Of a DNA stretch of 54,196 nt, positions 42,994-53,003 are shown piece after piece. The notes beneath the pieces are model-generated. The model ran no database searches. It had not been told where the DNA came from and worked only from the letters and a program-made list of their open reading frames with translations. A program made the translations under genes and the position numbers. Numbering within the stretch: the stretch's first letter is position 1; the number at the start of each line of letters is the position of its first letter. This stretch comes from an uncultured Lachnospiraceae bacterium. Its GTDB lineage: Bacteria; Bacillota; Clostridia; Lachnospirales; Lachnospiraceae. The DNA lies in NCBI GenBank assembly GCA_910578845.1, contig CAJTSL010000024.1, forward strand, positions 1 through 54,196, in the 5' to 3' direction.

Positions 42994-44178
42994 ATGAAGG
43001 CATTTTTAATTTTGGAAGATGGTACTGTATTCGAAGGGCACCATATTGGTGCAGCGAAAGAGATCATCAGTGAAATCGTATTTAATACTTCCATGGCCGG
43101 TTATGTGGAGGTGTTGACAGACCCATCTTACGCAGGACAGGCAGTTTGCATGACATACCCATTGATTGGGAATTACGGGATTTGCTTTGAAGATATGGAA
43201 TCGGATAAGGTTTGGCCGGACGGTTTTATCGTCAGGGAGCTGAGCAGGATTCCCAGCAATTTCAGATGTGATATGACAATTCAAGATTTTCTAGAAAAGA
43301 ACGGCATACCAGGCATCGCAGGAATCGATACGAGAGCGTTGACGAAGATCCTGAGAGAAAAAGGCACGATGAATGGTATGATTACGACCAATGAATCTTA
43401 TCGAATCGAAGAAATCCTTCCAAAATTAAAAGAATATCGTGTAGGAAAAGTCGTAGAGCTTGTAACCTGTAAAGATAAATATGATGTACCGGGAACGAAG
43501 GACATCGCAGAGAATGGGCCTATTTCCGGCAGTTCCCATTTCAATGCAAAGGATTATGCGAATGGCATACGGGAGAAGAAGCCAAGTACGGTGCGTAAGG
43601 TGAATGGTATCGGATTAAAAGTGGCGCTGCTTGATCTGGGCGCTAAGAACAACATCATCAGGTCGCTGGCAGCAAGAGGCTGTGATGTAACGGTATATCC
43701 GGCGGAAACGAAGGCGGAAGAGATCATTGCAGCAGAGCCTGATGGCATCATGCTAAGCAATGGGCCGGGAGACCCGAAGGAGTGTACGGAAGTCATAGCG
43801 GAATTAAAAAAATTATACGCTACGGATATCCCGATTTTCGCGATCTGTCTCGGACATCAGTTGATGGCGCTTGCGACAGGCGCAGATACTTTTAAAATGA
43901 AGTATGGACACCGGGGCGGGAACCATCCGGTGAAGAGCATAGAGACCGGAAGAGTCTATATTTCTTCTCAGAATCATGGATATGTGGTAGATACGGACAA
44001 GCTGGATGATAAAGTGGCGGTACCGATGTTTGTCAATGTCAACGACGGGACGAACGAGGGCCTTCTTTATACGGGCAAGAATATTTTCACCGTACAGTTC
44101 CATCCGGAAGCCTGTTCCGGGCCACAAGATTCGGAGGACTTGTTTGATAAATTCATAGCGATGATGAGGAGGGTGTAA
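42994..44178 (+). CDS. carA: Carbamoyl-phosphate synthase small subunit
   Basis: A 394-residue glutaminase subunit that feeds ammonia to CarB for pyrimidine and arginine synthesis. The N-terminal domain (KAFLILEDGTVFEGHHIGA, NTSMAGYVEVLTDPSY) precedes a class I amidotransferase domain with nucleophile C285 in FAICLGHQLMA and the catalytic His-Glu in VQFHPEACSGPQDSE. The start is ambiguous: AAAGGAG (42974-42980) is only 1 base from ATG 42982 but 13 from ATG 42994; the latter matches the usual family N terminus. The gap to carB is 1 base. Confidence 0.96.
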   Translation: MKAFLILEDGTVFEGHHIGAAKEIISEIVFNTSMAGYVEVLTDPSYAGQAVCMTYPLIGNYGICFEDMESDKVWPDGFIVRELSRIPSNFRCDMTIQDFLEKNGIPGIAGIDTRALTKILREKGTMNGMITTNESYRIEEILPKLKEYRVGKVVELVTCKDKYDVPGTKDIAENGPISGSSHFNAKDYANGIREKKPSTVRKVNGIGLKVALLDLGAKNNIIRSLAARGCDVTVYPAETKAEEIIAAEPDGIMLSNGPGDPKECTEVIAELKKLYATDIPIFAICLGHQLMALATGADTFKMKYGHRGGNHPVKSIETGRVYISSQNHGYVVDTDKLDDKVAVPMFVNVNDGTNEGLLYTGKNIFTVQFHPEACSGPQDSEDLFDKFIAMMRRV

Positions 44179-44179
44179 G

Positions 44180-47100
44180 ATGCCGAAAAATCCAAATGTA
44201 AAAAGAGTATTGGTCATTGGCTCGGGGCCGATTGTTATCGGACAGGCGGCTGAATTTGATTACGCTGGCACGCAGGCTTGCCGTTCCCTGAAAGAAGAAG
44301 GGATGGAAGTCATCTTAGTCAATTCTAACCCGGCGACGATTATGACGGATGGCGATATCGCAGATAAGGTATACATTGAGCCTTTGACAACGAAGGTATT
44401 AGAGCAGATTATCATCAAAGAAAAACCTGACAGCCTTTTGCCAAATATGGGCGGACAGGCAGGCTTAAACCTTGGTATGGAGTTAGATGAATCCGGTTTC
44501 CTTGCCGCACATGGCGTTACGCTTCTTGGGACAACTGCGAAGACGATTAAGAAAGCGGAAGACAGACTGGAATTTAAAGAGACGATGGAGAAGATCGGTG
44601 AGCCGTGCGCACCTTCTCTTGTCGTAGAAAATATCAAAGACGGCGTTGATTTTGCGAATGAAATCGGTTATCCGGTCGTACTGCGCCCGGCCTATACGCT
44701 TGGCGGTTCCGGCGGCGGCATCGCGGATAATCAGGTGGAATTAGAAGAAATCCTGGCAAACGGCCTGCGCCTTTCCCGTGTGGGACAGGTTCTGGTGGAA
44801 CGTTGTATCGCCGGATGGAAGGAAATCGAATATGAAGTGATGCGTGACGGGGCAGGCAACTGTATCACCGTATGTAGCATGGAAAATGTGGATCCGGTCG
44901 GTGTCCATACAGGTGATAGCATCGTCGTGGCGCCGGCACAGACGCTTGGCGACAAAGAATACCAGATGCTTAGGAGCGCGGCTCTTAACATTATTAACGA
45001 ATTGGAAATCACGGGAGGGTGTAACGTGCAGTTTGCCTTACACCCGACCAGCTTTGAATATTGTGTGATCGAAGTAAATCCCCGTGTAAGCCGTTCTTCG
45101 GCGTTGGCTTCTAAGGCGACAGGGTATCCGATCGCCAAAGTGGCTGCTAAGATTGCACTTGGCTATACGCTGGATGAGATTAAGAACGCGATAACGAAAA
45201 AGACATATGCGAGCTTTGAGCCGACGATTGATTACTGTGTCGTGAAGATACCAAGGCTTCCTTTTGATAAGTTCATCACGGCGAAACGTACTTTGACAAC
45301 GCAGATGAAAGCAACCGGGGAAGTCATGAGCATTGGCGATAACTTTGAAGGCGCGCTTATGAAAGCGATCCGTTCTCTAGAGCAGCACGTGGATTGTCTG
45401 CGCAGTTATGATTTCTCTGCGCTATCCAAAGAAGAGCTGTTAGAGAGAATGAAAACGGTAGATGACCAGAGGATCTATATTATTGCGGAAGCAATCCGGA
45501 AAGGCATAGATTATAAGACGATTTTCGATATTACCATGATAGACATCTGGTTCATTGATAAGATTGCGATTTTAACAGAAATGGAGGCGGCATTAGAGAA
45601 AGGCCCGCTTACCGTAGAACTGTTGAAAGAAGCGAAAAGAATGGAATTCCCGGATAATGTCATTGCCAGGCTGACCGGGAAGACAGAAGAAGAAATCAAG
45701 AAGATGCGCTATGATAACGGCATTATAGCGGCATTTAAAATGGTAGATACTTGTGCTGCGGAATTTGCGGCAACGACGCCTTATTACTATTCCGTGTTTG
45801 GCTCCGAGACAGAAGTCGAGGAATCTCATTCGAAGAAAAAAGTGCTTGTCCTTGGCTCAGGCCCAATCCGTATTGGGCAGGGAATTGAATTCGATTACTG
45901 TTCTGTGCATGCGACATGGGCGTTTGCCAAAGAAGGTTATGAGACGATCATTATTAACAACAATCCGGAGACGGTCAGCACCGATTTCGACATTGCCGAT
46001 AAGCTTTATTTCGAGCCGCTGACCCCGGAAGATGTGGAGAATGTTGTCAATATTGAAAAACCTGACGGGGCAGTCGTACAGTTTGGCGGGCAGACGGCAA
46101 TCAAGCTGACAGAGAGCCTGATGAAAATGGGCGTACCGATCCTCGGCACACAGGCGGAAGATGTGGATGCTGCCGAAGACAGAGAGCTGTTTGATAAAAT
46201 CCTCGAAGAAACGGAAATCCCCAGAGCGGCAGGCGGAACCGTATATACAGCCAAGGAAGCGAAAGAAGTGGCAAACCGGTTAGGATATCCGGTATTGGTC
46301 CGTCCTTCTTATGTGCTTGGCGGCCAGGGCATGCAGATTGCCATATCCGATCAGGAAATTGAAGAGTTCATGGCAGTCATCAATAGGTATGAACAGGAAC
46401 ATCCGATTCTGGTCGATAAATATTTGCAGGGAAAAGAGCTGGAAGTCGATGCGGTATGTGACGGCACCGACATCCTAATCCCGGGGATTATGGAACATAT
46501 CGAGCGGACAGGCGTGCATTCTGGTGACAGTATCTCCGTTTATCCGGCGCCGACCGTTAGCGATAAAGTCAAAGAGACGATAGCGGAATATTCCAGAAGG
46601 CTTGCCAAAGCGCTGCATGTCATCGGTTTAATTAATATCCAGTTTATTGCGGTAGGCGACGAAGTATATGTCATTGAGGTCAATCCGCGTTCCTCACGTA
46701 CCGTGCCCTATATCAGTAAAGTAACGGGCATTCCGATTGTGGATCTGGCGACAGAAGTCATTATCGGGAAGAAAATACGTGATCTCGGATTCGAGCCGGG
46801 ATTACAGCCGGCAGCGGATTATTTTGCGATCAAGATGCCTGTCTTTTCTTTTGAGAAGATCCGTGGCGCGGAGATCAGCTTAGGACCGGAGATGAAATCG
46901 ACGGGAGAATGCCTTGGAATCGCTACAACTTTCAATGAGGCGCTTTATAAGGCTTTCCTTGGCGCGGGCGTCAATCTGCCAAAATATAAGAGAATGATCA
47001 TTACTGTGAAAGATGCCGACAAAGGGGAAGCGATCACAGTTGCGCGCAGGTTCGAGAAATTAGGCTATAAGATTTATGCGACGAGAAGCACTGCGGCGGC

Positions 47101-47392
47101 GTTAAATGATGCCGGCGTGAAAGCGAGAAAAGTCAATAAGATACAACAAGAATCACCAACTGTCATGGATTTAATTCTAGGACATGAAATCGACCTTGTC
47201 ATCGACACACCGACACAAGGCCGCGATAAGAGCAGAGACGGCTTTCTGATCAGAAGGACGGCGATTGAAACAGGCGTATATTGTATCACAGCAATGGATA
47301 CGGCGATAGCGTTAGTATCGAGCCTGGAGAATGCGGCTTCCCAGGGAGAACTGAATCTGGTTGATATTGCGACGATTGCTAAGCGGGCATAG
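44180..47392 (+). CDS. carB: Carbamoyl-phosphate synthase large subunit
   Basis: A 1070-residue subunit with two homologous ATP-grasp synthetase halves (LVIGSGPIVIGQAAEFDYAG near residue 10; LVLGSGPIRIGQGIEFDYCS near 555) and a C-terminal MGS-like allosteric domain (about 935-1070, KIYATRSTAAALNDAGV). Full length for the family. GAGGAGGG lies inside the end of carA. Makes carbamoyl phosphate from bicarbonate, ammonia and two ATP. Confidence 0.98.
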   Translation: MPKNPNVKRVLVIGSGPIVIGQAAEFDYAGTQACRSLKEEGMEVILVNSNPATIMTDGDIADKVYIEPLTTKVLEQIIIKEKPDSLLPNMGGQAGLNLGMELDESGFLAAHGVTLLGTTAKTIKKAEDRLEFKETMEKIGEPCAPSLVVENIKDGVDFANEIGYPVVLRPAYTLGGSGGGIADNQVELEEILANGLRLSRVGQVLVERCIAGWKEIEYEVMRDGAGNCITVCSMENVDPVGVHTGDSIVVAPAQTLGDKEYQMLRSAALNIINELEITGGCNVQFALHPTSFEYCVIEVNPRVSRSSALASKATGYPIAKVAAKIALGYTLDEIKNAITKKTYASFEPTIDYCVVKIPRLPFDKFITAKRTLTTQMKATGEVMSIGDNFEGALMKAIRSLEQHVDCLRSYDFSALSKEELLERMKTVDDQRIYIIAEAIRKGIDYKTIFDITMIDIWFIDKIAILTEMEAALEKGPLTVELLKEAKRMEFPDNVIARLTGKTEEEIKKMRYDNGIIAAFKMVDTCAAEFAATTPYYYSVFGSETEVEESHSKKKVLVLGSGPIRIGQGIEFDYCSVHATWAFAKEGYETIIINNNPETVSTDFDIADKLYFEPLTPEDVENVVNIEKPDGAVVQFGGQTAIKLTESLMKMGVPILGTQAEDVDAAEDRELFDKILEETEIPRAAGGTVYTAKEAKEVANRLGYPVLVRPSYVLGGQGMQIAISDQEIEEFMAVINRYEQEHPILVDKYLQGKELEVDAVCDGTDILIPGIMEHIERTGVHSGDSISVYPAPTVSDKVKETIAEYSRRLAKALHVIGLINIQFIAVGDEVYVIEVNPRSSRTVPYISKVTGIPIVDLATEVIIGKKIRDLGFEPGLQPAADYFAIKMPVFSFEKIRGAEISLGPEMKSTGECLGIATTFNEALYKAFLGAGVNLPKYKRMIITVKDADKGEAITVARRFEKLGYKIYATRSTAAALNDAGVKARKVNKIQQESPTVMDLILGHEIDLVIDTPTQGRDKSRDGFLIRRTAIETGVYCITAMDTAIALVSSLENAASQGELNLVDIATIAKRA

Positions 47393-47409
47393 GAAGGCAG
47401 GGCAAGCGT

Positions 47410-49848
47410 ATGAAAAGGGCATGGAAGGGAGAGCTTAAGAGAAAAATAGGATGGTTATGCCGTATGCGTGGGAGACATGCAGGGCAATTCGCATATCGTA
47501 CGATGATCCTGTTATTCTCTTCTCTGGCATTCATGCTCTTTGGATGTGCAAAAGAAGAAACACTCTCTAACCCGGAAACGGCAGAGACAAAGTCAATGGA
47601 AACGGATCACCCAAAAGAACCTGAGCTGACAGCGCCTGCCACTTTGATAGCGGATGAACAGGCGTTAGAGATCAGCGGAAACCGTCTTTCCTACGGCAAT
47701 CTGGTTATTGAGCTGCCGGAGGGTATTGATGCAGTACAGATTGAGCGGGAAGAATGCGGTAACATTTTTGCAGAATGGGAAGAAGGAGAGGTCATAGATT
47801 TAACCGGAGCGGAAGAAGTCTATCTGGAGAGAGTGACAAGCGAGGGCAGCATGCGCACAGGTATGGCGCCAAGGATCTGGATGATGCATTACCGTGCAGA
47901 ATATGAAGAAGAGCTGTCGCTGCTCAGCGCGTTGTTGTCTCTGTTACCGTCTGATGCACAAGGGTATTGTATCTATGGAGATGAAGAGCAGAAGGAATAC
48001 TGCTACCGGATGTTGCGGGAGGATAGCTGTCAGTATTTTATATTCGTACAGGATAAGGACGTCTATCTGGTAGAGGAAATTACCGTAGTGGGATCCCGTA
48101 GCGCAAATCTTTATACGTTTGGCTACCTGCTCAAAGACGGCGCCTTGCGTTGGCAAGACAGCGGGAAGTGTGTAGGGTATAGCGGGGCGGACGGCTGTCT
48201 ATATAGAAGGCTTGTCCCGGAAGAGGGATTTGCGCTGCTCAGTGTCTATGAGCCGGATGCGGAAAATGTAGACGGAGATTTTCATTTTTACCTCGAGGGA
48301 AGATTTAATGCGCCTTACCAGACGCTTCAGATGGAACGAGGGTACCTCATTTGGATAGAAGATATGAATTTTGACGGTTCTCCCGATTTGGTGGGTTCCG
48401 GGGATGAAATGTTTCTTTGGGACCAAGCAGAAAAGAAATACGATCCAGTTTGGCTTACACTTGAAATAGAGAAATATTATTTGCTTCATTGGCGCATCCC
48501 GGAGACAGAGACGATCTGGGGACATACGGCAGGGCGCATATCGTCGGAACTGACATATGAGACGGAGTCGTTGTGGCAATGGGAAGGCAGCCGTCTTTTG
48601 AAGAAAAGAGAATGCGTGCAAGAGACAGGAGAAGATCATATAAGGCTCTATGCTTACGAAGGATCTCCGACAAACCTTATGTTCGATGAAGAGTTCACGA
48701 TAGAACAGTGGGAACAGGAAGAACAGGGCAGGGTACGCAGCTTATACGAGCAGTTTTATGACAATATGGCGCCGGAAGAACTGTACGGTGTATATCATGT
48801 GAGGGAGCCTGCGGCGGAGAGCGTGCCGCAGGCGCTTTTAGAAGAGCTTACAGAGACTGTGTCAGAGAAAGCGGAGACGGCATGGGTTGACAGGCTGCGG
48901 ATTGACAGAGTGTTATCCGAAGAAGAGGTGGACTTGCTTGCTGATCAAAATTTAGACATTCGATTAGAGGCGCTTATGACAGCACGGTATAGCGGAGATT
49001 ATGTGATGATTGAGGCAGACTGCGATAATGACGGGATTATGGACATCATTGCGCAAGTCTATACAGGTGGCTCGGCAGGCCTTACGGAGTATATTTTCTT
49101 CAAAGGCTGCCCGGATGGCTCTTTTGTGAAGACAGATGATTTTGGCTCCGTGTCAGAGGAATTTGCAGTGATCTCTTGGCAGGGAAAGAATTATCTTTGC
49201 CGGATGACTTATGATTATGCCAAGAAGATAGGTCATGGCATTACGCTCATTGCTTTTGAGGACGGGAAGCGGTCGAAAGAAGCATCGCTGATCCGTGTGC
49301 CAGAACAGTATGACGTATGGATAGCGGATGTGGAAGATGATCTGCCACAGAGCGTGGCTAACGATTACAGCCTGCTCGCAGCGGGCATTGCTAAGGACGC
49401 CCTGAAGATAAAAGAGCAGTTAGACGGATATCAGACGGTTACCGGCAACGCGGAACAACGGGTTTCGGAAGGGAATGTAGAAGAGAAGTTCCAGAGCGAT
49501 TTGGATAATGATGGGGAAATGGAACAATATCACAAATATCTCTGGATGACCTCGAATAGATTAAGCGACCGCCTTTATTTTTCCTGTACAGGTGAAGAGG
49601 AAGAGGCAGGCGTCAGGGCATTGCAGGAAGAAATGAATGAAATGGAAGCCGAGGCGTGTATGCCATTAATGATGTGGGTAGATTCCCATGAGGGCGTGAA
49701 CATTGTCCATGTATTCTATCTGACTGGACTGGATGATTTCAGGATCATAGGTTATCGGATAGAAGATAACGACTGCGTGAGCGTATATGAGGTAAACGTA
49801 GATGCAGATTATGGCGTCAGCCAGATATATAGTGATGTGGTTTTATAG
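47410..49848 (+). CDS. Large lipoprotein with EF-hand-like motifs, unknown
   Basis: An 812-residue lipoprotein: basic N tail, hydrophobic segment 30-45 and lipobox LFGC (C46), then an acidic beta-rich extracellular part. Calcium-binding-like loops are DMNFDGSPDL (about 320), DCDNDGIMDI (about 538) and DLDNDGEMEQ (about 698), as in FG-GAP/VCBS-type repeats. I recognise no enzyme family. It sits 17 bp after carB and upstream of queH on the same strand, so it is probably in the same transcript, but there is no metabolic link to pyrimidine synthesis. The start follows AGGCAGGG. Confidence 0.82.
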   Translation: MKRAWKGELKRKIGWLCRMRGRHAGQFAYRTMILLFSSLAFMLFGCAKEETLSNPETAETKSMETDHPKEPELTAPATLIADEQALEISGNRLSYGNLVIELPEGIDAVQIEREECGNIFAEWEEGEVIDLTGAEEVYLERVTSEGSMRTGMAPRIWMMHYRAEYEEELSLLSALLSLLPSDAQGYCIYGDEEQKEYCYRMLREDSCQYFIFVQDKDVYLVEEITVVGSRSANLYTFGYLLKDGALRWQDSGKCVGYSGADGCLYRRLVPEEGFALLSVYEPDAENVDGDFHFYLEGRFNAPYQTLQMERGYLIWIEDMNFDGSPDLVGSGDEMFLWDQAEKKYDPVWLTLEIEKYYLLHWRIPETETIWGHTAGRISSELTYETESLWQWEGSRLLKKRECVQETGEDHIRLYAYEGSPTNLMFDEEFTIEQWEQEEQGRVRSLYEQFYDNMAPEELYGVYHVREPAAESVPQALLEELTETVSEKAETAWVDRLRIDRVLSEEEVDLLADQNLDIRLEALMTARYSGDYVMIEADCDNDGIMDIIAQVYTGGSAGLTEYIFFKGCPDGSFVKTDDFGSVSEEFAVISWQGKNYLCRMTYDYAKKIGHGITLIAFEDGKRSKEASLIRVPEQYDVWIADVEDDLPQSVANDYSLLAAGIAKDALKIKEQLDGYQTVTGNAEQRVSEGNVEEKFQSDLDNDGEMEQYHKYLWMTSNRLSDRLYFSCTGEEEEAGVRALQEEMNEMEAEACMPLMMWVDSHEGVNIVHVFYLTGLDDFRIIGYRIEDNDCVSVYEVNVDADYGVSQIYSDVVL

Positions 49849-49887
49849 CTGTATTGACAGCGAATTGTCAGGGAAGGATATCATGAC

Positions 49888-50547
49888 ATGAATGCAGCCA
49901 GGAATTTCCAGAAAGAATTGGATAAAATCATCAGCGGGATTACGGCTGGCGAAACAGCAAAGACAGCGGTGACAGACGGTGGGGAACTGTCTGCCCCAAG
50001 GCTTTTTTTGCATAGTTGCTGCGCGCCATGTAGCAGTTATGTGTTAGAATATTTGCGGGATATCTTTCGAATTACGGTGTTTTATTACAATCCTAATATT
50101 TCACGTCAGATAGAATACCGTAAACGTGTGGAAGAACAGAAGCGGCTGATTGCGGCGTATAACGAAAAAACGACGGGTTATCCGATTTCAGTCGTGGAAG
50201 GAGATTATGAGCCGGAGCGCTTTTTCGAAGTAGTGAAAGGATTGGAACAATGCCCCGAAGGGGGAGAACGGTGTTTTGCTTGTTATGAGCTACGGCTGCG
50301 AAAAACCGCGGCGCTTGCCCTCGCGGGCAGGTATGACTATTTTACGACGACATTGACGATCAGCCCTTTGAAAAATGCGCCGAAGTTAAATGAAATCGGG
50401 GAGCGCCTTGCTAAGGAATATGGCATAAGCTGGCTTCCTTCTGATTTCAAGAAACGAGGCGGTTATCAACGTTCCATCGCATTATCAAAGGAATATGATC
50501 TGTACAGGCAGGATTACTGCGGCTGTATATACTCGGAGCGGAAATAG
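49888..50547 (+). CDS. queH: Epoxyqueuosine reductase QueH
   Basis: A 219-residue cytoplasmic enzyme performing the last step of queuosine tRNA modification (epoxyqueuosine to queuosine), the non-orthologous replacement of QueG. Signature cysteines are C44-C45 and C48 in HSCCAPCSS, C122, C129-x-x-C132 and C211-x-C213 in DYCGCIYS, as expected for the [4Fe-4S] and metal sites. An N-terminal extension of about 35 residues precedes the core. AAGG is upstream, 39 bp after the lipoprotein. Confidence 0.95.
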   Translation: MNAARNFQKELDKIISGITAGETAKTAVTDGGELSAPRLFLHSCCAPCSSYVLEYLRDIFRITVFYYNPNISRQIEYRKRVEEQKRLIAAYNEKTTGYPISVVEGDYEPERFFEVVKGLEQCPEGGERCFACYELRLRKTAALALAGRYDYFTTTLTISPLKNAPKLNEIGERLAKEYGISWLPSDFKKRGGYQRSIALSKEYDLYRQDYCGCIYSERK

Positions 50548-50578
50548 AGGGAATGGCCAGAAAGGAGAATATTGAAAA

Positions 50579-52366
50579 ATGAAAAAATTCTTAGAATTGA
50601 TTTCGGAGGAAATGGGAAAAGCGTTTGAAGCGGCCGGATTTCAGGCGGAATTAGGTAAAGTCACGGTATCCAACCGTCCTGACCTGTGTGAATATCAATG
50701 TAACGGCGCTATGGCAGGCGCAAAGATGTATCATAAAGCGCCGCTTATGATTGCAAACGATGTGGCGGAGAAATTGCAGGGGAACACTGTATTCTCGGAA
50801 GTGAGCGCGGTGGCACCGGGATTTTTGAATTTAAAGGTCGCGGTAGCATTTGTAAAAGAATATTTGCGGGAAATGCGAGAGGACGCTAAATTCGGATTGG
50901 AAATGCCGGAGAAACCGCAGATGATCATGGTGGATTACGGCGGGCCTAATATTGCGAAGCCGCTTCATGTCGGCCATTTGCGCTCTGCGATTATCGGTGA
51001 GAGCATTAAACGGATTTGCCGTTTCGCCGGACACGAGGTGTTAGGCGATATCCATTTGGGCGATTGGGGATTGCAAATGGGGCTGATTGCAACGGAATTA
51101 AAAAAAAGACACCCGGAACTGCCTTATTTCGATGAATCCTACCAGGGAGAATATCCGAAAGAAGCGCCTTTTACCATATCGGAATTGGAGGAGATTTACC
51201 CTACGGCAAGCGCGAAGTCCAAAGAAGATGCGGATTATAAGGCGGAGGCGATGGAGGCGACTTATCAGTTGCAGACGGGCGTTCCCGGCATGCGCGCTCT
51301 CTGGGAGCATATTATAGATGTGTCCGTGACGGATTTGAAGAAGAACTATGCGAATTTACGTGTAGAATTCGACCTCTGGAAGGGAGAGTCGGATGTCCAG
51401 GATATTATCCCGGACATGGTCGAGAAGATGAAAGAGGAAGGCTTTGCGCATGAAAGCGACGGCGCTCTTGTCGTAGACGTCAAGGAAGAGACAGATACGA
51501 AAGAAATCCCGCCCTGCATGATTTTAAAGTCGGACGGCGCCGCTTTGTATAATACGACAGATTTGGCGACCATTGTAGACCGTATGGAGAAATATCAGCC
51601 GGATAAATTGATTTATATGACGGACAAGCGTCAGGATTTATATTTTGAACAGGTATTCCGCTGTGCGCGTAAGACTGGGCTGGTAAAGCCGGAAACAGAG
51701 CTGATCCATATCGGATTTGGCACGATGAACGGGAAGGACGGCAAGCCTTTTAAAACGAGGGAAGGCGGCGCGATGCGCCTTGAGAACCTGATCCGGGAAA
51801 TCAACGAGGAAATGTACCGTAAGATTACGCAGAACAGGTCAATGGGAGAGGAAGAGGCAGCGGAAATCTCCAAAGTAGTAGCGCTTTCCGCTGTTAAGTA
51901 CGGAGATTTGTCCAATCAGGCGTCAAAGGATTATATTTTTGACATTGACAGGTTCACTTCTTTTGAGGGTGATACCGGGCCGTATATACTTTATACGATT
52001 GTGAGGATTAAATCCATTTTAAGTAAATTTAAGGAACAAAACGCGTCTACAGGAAGCGGCGCAAAAGACGTGGAAGGCATTTCCTTACGGGAAGCGAAAA
52101 GCGAATCGGAAAAGAACCTGATGTTAGAAATCACGAAATTCAATGCGACAATAGAAGCCGCGTATGAGGAAGTGGCGCCGCATAAAATCTGTGCTTATAT
52201 TTATGACCTTGCCAATGCTTTTAATCATTTCTATCATGAGACGAAGATTTTGGCAGAGGAAGACCGTGACAGGCAATCCGGTTGGATCGCATTACTTATG
52301 TTAACCAAAGATGTTCTGGAAACTTGTATTGACTTGCTTGGTTTCTCTGCACCGGAGAGGATGTAA
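50579..52366 (+). CDS. argS: Arginyl-tRNA synthetase
   Basis: A 595-residue class I synthetase. The N-terminal Add-1 domain (about 1-110) is followed by the Rossmann core with HVGH (HIGH motif) in AKPLHVGHLRSAII. The usual KMSK loop is replaced by MNGKDGKPFKTREGG, as in many ArgRS. The DALR anticodon-binding domain is at the C terminus. AAAGGAG lies about 8 bases before the ATG. It charges tRNA-Arg. Confidence 0.97.
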   Translation: MKKFLELISEEMGKAFEAAGFQAELGKVTVSNRPDLCEYQCNGAMAGAKMYHKAPLMIANDVAEKLQGNTVFSEVSAVAPGFLNLKVAVAFVKEYLREMREDAKFGLEMPEKPQMIMVDYGGPNIAKPLHVGHLRSAIIGESIKRICRFAGHEVLGDIHLGDWGLQMGLIATELKKRHPELPYFDESYQGEYPKEAPFTISELEEIYPTASAKSKEDADYKAEAMEATYQLQTGVPGMRALWEHIIDVSVTDLKKNYANLRVEFDLWKGESDVQDIIPDMVEKMKEEGFAHESDGALVVDVKEETDTKEIPPCMILKSDGAALYNTTDLATIVDRMEKYQPDKLIYMTDKRQDLYFEQVFRCARKTGLVKPETELIHIGFGTMNGKDGKPFKTREGGAMRLENLIREINEEMYRKITQNRSMGEEEAAEISKVVALSAVKYGDLSNQASKDYIFDIDRFTSFEGDTGPYILYTIVRIKSILSKFKEQNASTGSGAKDVEGISLREAKSESEKNLMLEITKFNATIEAAYEEVAPHKICAYIYDLANAFNHFYHETKILAEEDRDRQSGWIALLMLTKDVLETCIDLLGFSAPERM

Positions 52367-52372
52367 AGTGAT

Positions 52373-52945
52373 ATGGTGATAAAACCCGAAATAGAATGGA
52401 AAGATGGAAAAAGGCGATGCAGATGGGCTAATCCGGAAAATGATGCCTATGTGCGCTACCATGATGAGGAATGGGGCGTTCCGGTCTATGATGACCATAA
52501 ATTGTTTGAAATGCTGATTTTGGAATCCTTCCAGGCGGGGTTGTCATGGGAATGTGTATTAAACAAGCAAGAGGCATTCCGGCAAGCGTTTGATGGCTTT
52601 GACTTGGAGAAAGTCTGTGCATATGATGCAGAGAAGATGGAGGAGTTAAGGCAGAATACCGGGATTATAAGGAATCGCCTGAAAATCCGCGCTGCGGTCA
52701 ATAATGCACAGATCTTTAGGAAAATCCAGGAGGAATACGGAAGCTTCTCGGCGTATCTCTGGCACTGGACGGATGGCAAGATCATTTATGAACAGGATCT
52801 GGCAAGTTCCCCGCTATCAGACGCGGTGTCAAAGGATTTAAAGAAACGGGGAATGACGTTTGTCGGAACGGTCATTATCTATGCGTATTTGCAGGCAGTG
52901 GGCGTGATCAATTCCCATGAGGACGGATGTTTTCTTGCGCATTGA
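52373..52945 (+). CDS. tag: DNA-3-methyladenine glycosylase I
   Basis: A 190-residue base-excision repair glycosylase. It aligns along its length with E. coli Tag: RCRWANPENDAYVRYHDEEWGVP, FEMLILESFQAGLSW, LKKRGMTFVGTVIIYAYLQAVGVINSH. The zinc ligands C16, H30, H182 and C186 are in place. It starts 6 bp after argS, so is probably cotranscribed. Confidence 0.95.
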   Translation: MVIKPEIEWKDGKRRCRWANPENDAYVRYHDEEWGVPVYDDHKLFEMLILESFQAGLSWECVLNKQEAFRQAFDGFDLEKVCAYDAEKMEELRQNTGIIRNRLKIRAAVNNAQIFRKIQEEYGSFSAYLWHWTDGKIIYEQDLASSPLSDAVSKDLKKRGMTFVGTVIIYAYLQAVGVINSHEDGCFLAH

Positions 52946-53003
52946 TTGGCGTATGGCTGACCGGAGAAGTGATAAAACAGAGAATAAGGAGAGTGTAGCG
53001 ATT

